A stretch of DNA of 64,000 bases from Choanephora cucurbitarum (Eukaryota; Mucoromycota; Mucoromycetes; Mucorales; Choanephoraceae), in NCBI GenBank assembly GCA_025331435.1, contig JAIWNI010000037.1, positions 186,001-250,000 on the forward strand, in the 5' to 3' direction. How positions within the stretch are numbered: position 1 is the stretch's first letter; the number at the start of each line of letters is the position of its first letter. The notes below the pieces were generated by a model, which saw only the letters and a program-made list of their open reading frames with translations, was not told the origin of the DNA and did no database searches. A program made the position numbers and the translations under genes. This document shows positions 26,227-38,499 of the stretch, one piece after another.

Positions 26227-26863
26227 ATGGCTCCCAATGTAAGTAAATGGTTAGATCAAAACATGAACAGTGCATTAACATCATGATGTAGAACAAAAGA
26301 CGTCAAAATTCAAACGTTTTTGCCATGTTCGATAAGGCACAAGTCATGGAATTCAAAGACGCCTTTAGTATTATGGACACCAACAGTGATGGTCTTGTCG
26401 ATGTCAATGATTTAAAAGTAACATTTGAGAGATTAGGTAAGATGAAGAAAGAGAGAGAAAAAAGAAGCAAAAAACTTATCTATGGATCTTCAGGACAACC
26501 TGCCACTACTGAAGAAATAGAGGCTATGATGGGAGATGCCACTGGACCTATCAATTTCACTGTATTCCTTACATTAATGGCAGACAAAATGGCAGATACT
26601 GATTCAGAAAACACAATTCTAAAAGCATTTTCAGCATTTGATGAAGATCGAAATGGTAAAATCAACGCAGCTTACTTGAGGGAGTGTATGACAACAATGG
26701 GTGATAGATTTACAGATGAGGAGGTAAGATTCATGATAACTTGATCTCATAAGGCTCATTTTTTTTGGGCTAGGTGGATATCATGTTTAAAGGATCGGTG
26801 GTTGATGAAGAAGGAAACTTCAACTACAGAGATTTCGTGCGTATCTTGAAGCACGGAGAATAA
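26227..26863 (+). CDS. Myosin II regulatory light chain (EF-hand protein)
   Basis: Four exons (26227-26238, 26292-26436, 26494-26723, 26774-26863) join to 158 residues, a normal regulatory-light-chain length. The N-terminus NKRRQNSNVFAMFDKAQVME matches the family, including the Ser that light-chain kinases phosphorylate in animals. EF-hand 1 is DTNSDGLVDVNDL, a later EF-like loop is DEDRNGKINAAYL, and the block GPINFTVFLTLMADK is diagnostic. The protein binds the neck of myosin II and regulates contractile-ring activity. The first exon encodes only four residues (MAPN). Intron 2 (26437-26493, 57 nt) is stop-free and in frame, so retention would insert 19 basic residues. All joins are in frame. 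Confidence 0.9.
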
Positions 26864-27954
26864 GTTAGCATCTATACGGCCAACATAATTGTAAATAGCA
26901 TCTAATAAAAAAAAAAGAAAAGTATCCTCATATATACTGTTGTTGCATAAGAGAGTCTATTCTATTCCTTTTAGAACAAAAGTGTTGATTTTCTTAACTC
27001 TCTGTATGAACATAGCACTAATGAACAAAAAAAATAAGGTCGAGCCAACTGTAGTTTTAAGATGAACAAGTCCGTCAATGCATTATCTGAGTTCATTTGC
27101 TCAAACAATGAATATCCCGAGTTCATGCAACTTGTCGTTAAATTGAAACGATCGACAAGCAGTAGATAGCAAAACATTACAACAACAACAACAACAAAAG
27201 AAGAGCTTGTAGGTCGGAAACTAAATGACGTTTGTTTACCCCCCTTTCTACTTGTGTTGTACTATACAGTTTGCATTAGTTGTACTAGGTATTACAGTGT
27301 TTTGATTGATGTGTTCTACAAAAATTTCAAAAGGTGGGATTTTCAGCATGCATTACATACTAAAAAGTAGTTTTCTTCTTATGATCTCGTATTATCATGT
27401 AATGTCTGACACTCATTTTGTATTAGTAAATTACAAGCCAAATAGATAGCGTTACTGATAGATTTTCTCAAAAGAGAGTATCAGTGCAGGACAAGATGGG
27501 AACCAATGTGTTACCCTCTCCTATACTATCCTTTCCTTTATCTCTCTCTCCTTTCTTTCCCTTCATCCCTGACTCTCATCCCATCTTGCGCCATTGTTTT
27601 TTTTGTCTTTTTAACATAATACTTGTTGAATCAACATGCTGTTGCAGCCTCAAACCAAGGCAGATTTGAAGAGAGACATTTGGCGAAGACTTTTGGAAGA
27701 GATTTGAGTGCCTTTCACAAACCCCAATGAAACGATTGTGTTCTCGTTCTTTCTTTCTTTTAGAAAAACGTATTGCTAATAGATCACTTGATTGAACTGT
27801 AACATGCTCTACCATTGTTTTTTAACAAAGCTTATCAATAATTAAAACATAGTGAAATAGATAGCATTTTATATTTTTAAGTTATTAAAGTATATAGGTT
27901 AAAAGCAAGAGAAAGATGAGATGATAGGTGGAGTGTTTATGTACATTGGTGCAA
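26864..27954. other. Convergent intergenic region
   Basis: About 1.09 kb between the myosin light chain and cry-DASH 3' ends. It holds an AAC microsatellite (about 27178-27197) and a CT-rich stretch (27540-27565). Several short frames of 60-80 codons are present with no recognisable content. Confidence 0.45.
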
Positions 27955-29764
27955 TTAATTGGTCTTGGTCTTCTTGGTCTTTTCATTTCCACCCTTCATA
28001 AACTTATGAAGACTTCCTTTCTTTGCTTCAGCAGGGTAATAACGCTTCCAGTTTTCAAAAATAGCCATGGGCTTAGGATAGTCTGATCCAATCTTACATT
28101 TATGTTCTTCTTGTTCCTCTTCAGACATGAGCCATGGACAATGAGCATAATGAGTAGGTAAATCCTTGAGTTCTGGACACCATAATTTGATATATTCAGC
28201 ATCAGGATCATAGTCAAAACCTTGCTTCAATATGTTGAAATGTCTAAATCCTTCACGAGGATCACACCCTACGCCAGCAACTTTTTTTTTTTAAAAAAAA
28301 TTGAGTGACTGAGATACATGCATGCCAATGGACTTACCATATTGCCAATTTCCATAGTTTGAATAGACATCGTGATCACGAAGCATGTATTCAAAATATT
28401 CAGCTCCTAAACGCCAATCGATTTCAAGGTCTTTGGCAAAGAAACTAGCCACATTCTGACGACCACGGTTGTTTAAGAAGCCAGTGTATTTCATTTCTCT
28501 CATGGAAGCATCAATGAAAGGAATGCCTGTCTCGCCATCGGCCCATTTGTTGAACTGATCATCGTCTGATCGCCAGACTTTGTCTTGATAGTTGTTCTTG
28601 GGATGAGGAGGCTTATCTACTTTCTTCTTACGATCTTCTTTGGCAATTTCGGGCTTTTCCAGATTTCTGAAACCGTGAAGCATGAAGATTCGCTTACCGT
28701 AGCCGATAGTCAACAGTCTAAAGAAATCACGCCAAAGCAGCTCAAACTTGACCCAATAGACACCATCATCGTCACTATGAGGCTTTACACTGCGCTTTCT
28801 CTTCTTCCCATCTTGCTGTTCAAAGAGATCCATTTCATGCCAAATGGTACGAGGGGAGAGACATCCATTGGCCAAGAAGGCAGAGAATTTAGTAGAATAT
28901 TCAGTACCCACTAGCCCATTACGGGTATGCTTGTAGTTGGCAACACCATCTGATTTGAAACAGTAGTTATTGAGACGCTCAAGGGCAGAATGTTCGCCTC
29001 CTTCCCAAGGGAAAGCAGTTCTCTCGTCTTTCTTGACAGGTACATGCTCGTAAAGTTCTTGTAAGAGTTCTTCGCCTTGTTTGGCATGTTCAAATGTCCA
29101 TGCAACTTCAGGAAAGGCAGGGAGTTTCTTGGGAATCTCCAAAGGGGCACGTACAGGATTTTCCATGGCTTCGATTCTCTTACGGAAATGAGTGTAGACT
29201 TTGTATGTGCGTTCGCCAACAAAGTCTAGATCGTCTGGGTTGACCAGCATGGTATCGTGATGGTAGACAACATCATCATTCATGGCTTTAGACAAGTCCT
29301 TTTCGTTACGGAGTTCTTCAAATGCATACTTTCACATCGATGTCAAACAGGCAGTTTTTTTTAAGAGATGATTCGCTTACCTCTTTATGAGTATGGATCT
29401 TGTCCACCTTGAGATTGTTTTCTGTCAAATGCTTCTTGAGCTTAGGCAAGACCTCTTCAGGCTTTCCGTAGAGAATCAAGAGATCAGAGTCACGGTTCTT
29501 CAATTCTTTTTTGAGGGATTTGATGCATTCATAAAGGAAACGTGTTCGAAAGTTGGCAACACGATCAAACTTAAAATACCATGTCTTTGGAGGTTCGAAA
29601 TTTTGATTGATCTTTTTGTTTATACGTGAAATGTCAATCATGCGGGGATCGATGCAGACGACCGGCAAGAGTTGGGAATTTGTCTTGAGGATGGCATGCA
29701 AGGACATATTATCGTGTACTCGAAGTACATTTCGAAAGAAGCAAATATTAATTGAGTTGGTCAT
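27955..29764 (-). CDS. DASH-type cryptochrome / photolyase-family flavoprotein
   Basis: Three exons on the minus strand (29764-29381, 29328-28338, 28280-27955) join to 566 residues. The N-terminal photolyase alpha/beta domain (ICFFRNVLRVHDNMSLHAIL) is followed by the FAD-binding helical domain: GLVGTEYSTKFSAFLANGCL, LWRDFFRLLTIGYGKRIFML, NKWADGETGIPFIDASMRE and FLNNRGRQNVASFFAKD. The block YGNWQYVAGVGCDPRE, formed by the exon 2/3 join, is typical of the DASH class. The tail is Lys-rich (KFMKGGNEKTKKTKTN). DASH proteins bind FAD and an antenna and repair UV dimers in single-stranded DNA; the Phycomyces protein CryA is reported as an active photolyase. The start MTNSINICFF is preferred over an upstream in-frame ATG because it matches homologues. 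Confidence 0.93.
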
Positions 29765-30498
29765 CTTTTGAAGAAAAAAAAAAGTGAGAAAAGATACTTT
29801 GGTTTGTTTATTTATACCATTTCTTTTAAAAAAAAAATTCAAAGCGATCGGATCATGGAAAAGGCAGACATTAGGTGATGGGTTTATGTCTCGTGAATTG
29901 AAAAAGACGCGATCTGAGATTTATGCAGATCCCTTTTGCGCGTCATTGACAAATATGTTTCTTGCGTAGTTAAGAATCACGCTTTTTCTCTTTTTTTCAT
30001 AACAAAAAATATTGCCTTCAAAGACATGCTGTTCCTCTCTTTTTTCATTCTCTAATACCTACCCAAGTGTTGTCACTGAAATCGAAATACCATTAAATTG
30101 CATTGCGTCCAAATGATCTATACTCTTCATTTCTAATAAAAAAAAAGGAGCTTTCTATCCATCATTGGTTTCATAATTAGTTTGTAATCTAGTCAATAGA
30201 AATCTATCGATGACTTAACAGTTTAATCAGGAAAAGAAACTAAATGAAATTCAATCGAATGGATAGATTTGCGCAAGTTCTTAAAAAGAGTATATTCAAT
30301 CAGTCTGCACTTGGTGCTTGTCACCTTTTTTGAATTTTTAGAACATGTTCCTCGCTTAATGATGTTCTGATGGTGGAATATTCATTTACTAAAAGGGAAG
30401 ATTCTGTCTTGAATAAAGTGGTTTTCTTTATTAGAGACACACTAAGTTTATAAAGGTAATATTATCTAATGCTATCTAGGTTATGTACAAGTCTCGTT
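29765..30498. other. Intergenic; promoter of the cry-DASH gene and 3' flank of GluRS
   Basis: About 730 bases, AT-rich with poly-A/T runs. I see no gene and no obvious light-response element that I could name with confidence. Confidence 0.45.
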
Positions 30499-32619
<2,121 letters not shown>

Positions 32620-33922
32620 ATGAAGACTGTTACCTGTACCGCTCCTGTGAACATTGCCGTAAGTTCATAAGCTTTGAAGCGTAGAGAGACACGTGTAAGC
32701 TAAGACTATTTGACAGGTTATCAAGTATTGGGGTAAACGCGATACCGACCTCATCTTGCCTACCAACAGCTCTTTATCTGTTACTTTGTCTCAAGATATT
32801 CTTCACAGCAAGACTACCATCTCAGCAGCCAAGGAATTCACTCAAGATCGTCTTTGGTTGAACGGTATTGAAGAAGATATCACCAAGAACAAGCGTATGC
32901 ACAACTGTTTCCGCGAGACTCGTGCTATCCGTCAGGCCATGGAAGCCAAGGCTGAAGCTGAAGGTAACCCTATCGAACCCTTGTCTACCTACCACGTCCA
33001 TGTGTGTTCCGAAAACAACTTCCCTACTGCTGCTGGTCTCGCTTCTTCAGCTTCCGGCTTGGCTGCTTTAGTCTATACCCTTTCACAATTATTTGAATTG
33101 ACCATCAGCACTTCTGAAGTTTCTCGTATTGCCCGTCAAGGCTCTGGATCTGCATGTCGTTCTTTGTTTGGTGGTTTTGTTGCATGGGAAATGGGAGAGA
33201 AGGAAGACGGATCTGACTCTTTGGCTGTCCAAGTTGCTCCTGAAACCCACTGGCCTGATTTGGAAGCCTTGATCTGTGTTGTCTCTGACGCAAAGAAGGG
33301 TACTTCTTCTACTGCTGGTATGCAGTCTACCATCAAGACTAGTACTTTGATGAACGAACGTATCAACCAAGTTGTTCCTGCTCGCATGGAAGCCATGAAA
33401 AAGGCTATTCTCGAAAAGGACTTTGAGTCATTTGCTGAATTGACCATGCGTGACTCTAACCAGTTCCATGCTGTCTGTCTCGATACCTACCCCCCTATTT
33501 TCTACATGAACGATACCTCTCGCGCTATCATCCAATTGATTCATGAGTACAATGCCTCTTCTCCTGATGGCAAACTCAAGGCTGCTTATACCTACGATGC
33601 TGGACCAAATGCTGTCATCTATGCTCCCAAGCAAAACATGAAGGAAATCATCCAGTTAATTGGTCATTACTTCCCATCTAACAAAGAGCCTTCTGAGTTC
33701 TTTGCTGATCATTATCAAGTATTGGAAAAGGGTGTTAAGTTGAACGAGATTGAAGATTTTGTGCCCAAGACACACACCAACTTTAATTCTCGTGTGATCC
33801 CTGTTCAACCTGCTGGTAGTGTCAGCCGTTTGTTACACACTAAGGTGGATGATGGACCTCGCGTTTTGGATGTTTCTGAGTCTCTTTTGAAAGAAGATGG
33901 TCTTCCCAAGAGACTTGCTTAA
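32620..33922 (+). CDS. MVD1: Mevalonate diphosphate decarboxylase
   Basis: Two exons (32620-32658, 32717-33922) give 414 residues, the usual size. The enzyme converts mevalonate 5-diphosphate to isopentenyl diphosphate with ATP, the last step of the mevalonate pathway feeding sterols and other isoprenoids. Visible motifs are TAPVNIA joined to VIKYWGKRDTDL at the N-terminus, the GHMP-kinase ATP-binding loop FPTAAGLASSASGLAALVY, and GSGSACRSLFGGFVAWEMG. YTYDAGPNAVIYA near the C-terminus is also diagnostic. The codon use is visibly more biased towards C-ending codons than that of neighbours, which suggests high expression. The intron is phase 0. It is divergent from the mitochondrial GluRS gene. 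Confidence 0.96.
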
Positions 33923-35341
33923 AGTCTTTTTTTTCTCTATCTTTTACTAGTTCATTGTTATTGTCTATGTCTAATTTCTACATTCTATATTTTATCTAAT
34001 ACAAACTCCAACAGTCTCAAATTGCAGTGCACATCCTATCTTTCCTTTATTGAGCTATATTAATTGTCTATTTAAGGTTATAGCTCCATTCCTTTCAAGT
34101 TTAATGAGATTAGAGTCCAGAGATTTAACTACTCAATCCTGGCTTCCTCAATTGTTGCTTCTCTCAAATGAGTAGCTGCACTCACTATTCGTGTCAGTAA
34201 AAGGAAACTAGGAAGCAGTCCTTTTTTTTTGAAGATCATTAGTCAGTACTTTCATAGATAAAAGTAATATGGTCAAGATCAAAAGAGGTCTCAGTCTATC
34301 CAAATCAATCTTATAAAGATACATAAAGACTGTCATGAGATACTGACCAAGCTTTCTACCAAAAGAGAAGAAGATTCTTTCTACATATAGCTCAAATACA
34401 ATATCAGCCTATAGAGTCAATTAGTGCTTAATGCTACCATTTCACAAACTCTGACAAGAAGGTCTTTCTTGAGGAATAGAGTTGCAAAAAAAGAAAAGAT
34501 GGAGGATCAAAGGAGCACATATGTTTGAATTAGACTTTATATCAGCTTGGAGCTGCTTTTGTGCAAATGGCGTTCACAGCGACTCATCACGATTCGAAAG
34601 CAGTACAAACTGTACCTGCGTTCAGTTGATTTGACCCTGCATCACATTCAACAGATACAATAGATTTCACTCATAACCATTGCCGTAATGCTTCAATATG
34701 TGGTAGAGGCGATGGCCAAAAGTCTTTCTTGCCGTATACAAGTATTGTCCATAATTGATCACCTATTCGTTTCTCTTTTGTCGCTATCATTTTGCCCAAG
34801 GTAGGCAGCTATCTAACAATGCCGCGTGCGTTCAATGCTCGTTCTATCTTGCTTATGTATCGTTCCACCAGTTTTTCTGGGACTAAAGTAGAGTGCAATA
34901 CCTTCTCAAAGCTTCAACTGAACGATGTTTTAATGAGTGCTTGTTGAAAAATTTCTCTGCGTTGTACAATAAGCATAAGAATCCGAGGTTGCAAGTAGTG
35001 AGTTCTAAGATTGTTCCAACTCATGCTTTCCATCGTTAATGTTGGCTCGATTGAATCAACTTGTTCCTTTTTTTAGGCACTGCTTCAAAAGAAAACTCAA
35101 GGTAAGCTGATATGTGCTAGTGTTCCTAGTGATGCATTGAACAACTAAACAAAAGACGTGGCAACAATCTGCATCGTTCCTACCTCAAAAAGATTTCCAT
35201 GTATCATCTGGTCTGGATCTAAAATTCATCTTCTAGACGCACGCACGCACCCTCATTAAACTTTCTCCGCAGCAACACGCAAACAATTGAATTTCGCGTT
35301 ATTTTTTCTTTTTTCTTCTCTTTTTCTATCTTCTATTCAAT
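33923..35341. other. Intergenic with a decayed coding fragment
   Basis: About 1.42 kb. The left part is the MVD1 3' flank. A minus-strand coding-like stretch lies at 34671-34913, listed separately. The last 60 bases are a T/C-rich leader before the TDRD3-like gene. Confidence 0.4.
34671..34913 (-). pseudogene. Unrecognised minus-strand coding fragment with one internal stop
   Basis: A single frame of 81 codons runs from 34913 to TGA at 34671-34673, with one internal TAG at 34809-34811. It reads KLVERYISKIERALNARGIV upstream of the TAG and IGDQLWTILVYGKKDFWPSP downstream. The composition is protein-like, with Trp, Tyr and charged residues, and the flanking DNA shows stops in all frames. I do not recognise the family. 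It could also be two exons of a live gene, but no clear GT/AG pair removes the stop. Confidence 0.3.
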
Positions 35342-38174
35342 ATGGTCGTAAACACCAGCTTGCCCTCTATTGAAAGCTTTGAAGCCAAAGGATGGTTTCT
35401 TTCGCAGGAAGGAGTTGAACTCATTGCTTCAGAGAACCCTGAAGCAAAGTCACTTGACGACTTTATTACTATTGCTAAAGACGTAAGCTTGACTTGCTTT
35501 TCTTTTCGTTCTTGAATTAACATTTTTCTTTCTTCAAGATGGATTTAAGATCTATCAGTACAAAAGGCTGGAATAAGACAGGAGATAAAATAACACACCT
35601 GCCAACTCCTCTTGTTCTTCAATTATTGGAAGTGCGTAATACGGCAATGCCCAGTACAAATCAAGTTGAAAAACCACGATTATTAAGCGCCACATTTACA
35701 GACGGCAAAAAGAAATACAAAGGTGCAGAAGTTTTAGGCAAAGTTGATAGCCTCAAGTAAGTTGATTCAAACTTGGCTCAAAGTGATCAACAGTGAACTT
35801 ACTTTGTCCCTTTTCTAGACTCCATACACCTCCAGGCACTAAATTTTTTGTCAAGAAGTCAATTGATATTCAAGATCAAGTTCTGGTTCTTGGTCCTGGT
35901 ATGCTTGACGATATAGGAGGACATGTACAAGAACTTGTTCAAGCATGGCGAGCTGGGAAGGTATATTAATCATGTAGCAGTTGTGTAGAAAGAGAGGATG
36001 ACTTATTTTTATGTGCATCGATTGTAGCAATTTTTGAAGCGCTTCGGAGGAAAATCAACAGCCGGCAAGCAAGAGGATCAAGAAGGGCCTCCAGCTTTTG
36101 TTCCATTTAAAGTGAAGGTAACAAAAAAAAGTTGTCAGAGTTAAGGAATGACACAAGCTCATCCTTTCGTAAAAAAAAAACATAGAGTCACCCACGCTCT
36201 GCTGATAAATCAAAGAAATCAGTTAGAAAAGAAGAGAAAGCCAATGGACAGGTACATGAGAAAGAGCCTAGTGTCAATGTTAGAAAGAACACAAGAAACC
36301 AAAAAGTCAAGAAAAATGAATTCACAACTTCTAATTCTGAACACCCTCATTTCGATTCTACCAAAACACCTCACAATCAACCAAATGAAGTGGAACAACC
36401 AAAACCAGCAACAGAAAAGAGACCTAGAGCCAAGAAAGAAAGGAAGCCCATAGATGACCGAAAATCAGCAACTCCTGTTCAGCCAGATACCACACCTGAG
36501 GCCAAGAAAACAGCGATAGATGACGAAGAATCAGAACAGGCCCCAAAGAAAGAGAAACGAAAAAGACGAGAGAGAGGATCTCAGAAGAAGGAAGACGGAT
36601 TGGATGGAAAGGAGAAGAAAACAATTTTACAAAGAGACATGTCCACGCCTCCTTCAGAACAAAACCAAACAACCTCGGCTCAAAAAGTAGCAGTCGATCC
36701 TATTCAGGTCCCTACTCCTCCTCCTGAACAAAAGGAAAAAAAGATAAATAACAGAAAGAAGAAGGCAGGTCGCCGAGAGGAAGGTGATTCTAAGCAACAA
36801 CTACAACAGCAGCAAGAAGTTGATCCTTCTCAGAAACCGATCAAATCAAACAATCCTAGAAACAACAAGAGAAATTCAGTCGACACTAAGTCAAATGAGG
36901 TAATCCAAGAAGAGAATGGAAGTGCATTGGATGCCAAAAAAGACATTGCTTCTTTGCAGACTCAAGATGTGCCTGAAGAAGCCTCTATGCTAGAAAAGCC
37001 AACAAAATCGGCTAACAAGCGAAAGGGACGTAACAAAAACAAGAAGAAAATGAATCAAGAGACTGTTCAAGAGGAAAGTCCTTCAGTAGAGGAAAACCAA
37101 GCAACTGAAGCCTCGATAAACGATAGAGATGAACCTTCTCAACCAGCAGACCCTCCTGCTCAAACAAAAAAAAGAAATAGTAAAAAAGACAACTTTCAAA
37201 AGAAGACCGAGCAAGTTGCAGGTGAATCCCATTTAGAGACAACTGAGCCCGTTCTTGAAAAAAAGCACTCAAAGAAGAGGGAAAACACAAAACACTTGTC
37301 TAGACAACCAGAAGAACAGGAATCAAAGGAGGCAACAGAGCCAATTTCTAAGCATGAAGAGGCAGCTCACAAAAAGCAATCGAGAAAATCAAGACAACGA
37401 CCCAAAAGAAGCAAAGAACAGAAGGAGAGCAAAGAAGCTGAAACAAATTCACCACAGGCTACAATCGAGCTAGAAGTTCAGAAATCTACCTCTATGTCGC
37501 TACCTCCACCTACACCACCTTCTAACGCTGCAGCTCAAACGAATGCAACCACTCCTGTTGCTCATGCTATCACTACAAGTAGCAGCATAAACCACAATAG
37601 CAGTGAAAGTCCTTCGTATGACTTGTCAACCAGCAGAACAACGGCTCAGGTAACAGAGCAGCCTTTCTATGATGGCCGTCAAAACAGCAATCCATACTTG
37701 CATAGACCAATGGAGCCCTATTATAACACTGAGCTACACCAACCAATGGTCACTACTGCGGCGGCCCATCACCCTATTCCTCCTTCGCTGCAACAGCATG
37801 AGTACTATTACCAACATCCTCAGCCTGTATATCCCATGATAGACTACAATATGATGATGCCCTACGATTATACAACAGGCATGCCTCCTGGTATGTACAA
37901 CTATCCACCTACACCTACACCATTACCACCGCTTATTCCTTCTCAACAACCATCGCAACCAACTCAGCCCCAACAGACACAACCATACATGCAGCCCATG
38001 TATTATATCCCTGATATGGCTACACAACAACAATCACCAGGCTATTACAACCATCAAATGCATTACACTCAGCTCTATGATGAGGCCTATTATCGTGATT
38101 ATAACTCAAGAGGAAGAGGGCGCGGCATGGCTACATCGAATGGTAGAGGTCGAGGTCGAGCCGAATCCAAGTAA
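35342..38174 (+). CDS. TDRD3-like protein: RMI1/TDRD3 OB-fold domain, Lys/Glu-rich linker, RGG tail
   Basis: Five exons (35342-35482, 35539-35756, 35819-35960, 36028-36117, 36186-38174) join to 859 residues. The first 180 residues match the DUF1767 plus OB-fold of the TDRD3/RMI1 family: GWFLSQEGVELIASENPEAK, MDLRSIS, PLVLQLLEVRN, PRLLSATFTDGKKKYKGAEV, HTPPGTKFFVKKSIDI and DIGGHVQELVQAWRAGK. A 450-residue low-complexity part rich in Lys, Glu and Gln follows. A Pro/Tyr/Gln-rich region and an RGG-like C-terminus (SRGRGRGMATSNGRGRGR) end the protein. In animals TDRD3 bridges topoisomerase 3-beta to RNA and methylated histones. No Tudor domain is visible here, so the tail probably provides RNA binding. 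Exon joins are in frame. Confidence 0.72.
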
Positions 38175-38499
38175 TTGTCAGATCATCAGTCTATTTGTTT
38201 TAATCATTTTTCCTTATACATATACATAAACAACTGCATTTTTTTTTCTCACTTGAAGCATATAATAAGGCTTGCTGTCTCATCTTGAAGTGTCTATAAA
38301 AAGATGTTATATCTTACTGCTAAAGACAGTACTGTCTTTGTTTCTTCTTTTTTGAGAGTATAATGTTTATTATGCAAATGTGATCAGCTGAATAAACATG
38401 TCAGAATCCTGTTCTTTAATTTTTTCTATATACAAATTTTACTTTTCCTTTGTTTGTTTTGGCTTTGTTCTATATAGTTTAAAGAAGAAAGGCATGGAT
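38175..38499. other. Convergent intergenic region
   Basis: About 325 bases of AT-rich 3' flanks between the TDRD3-like and XPB-like genes. Nothing else is seen. Confidence 0.5.
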
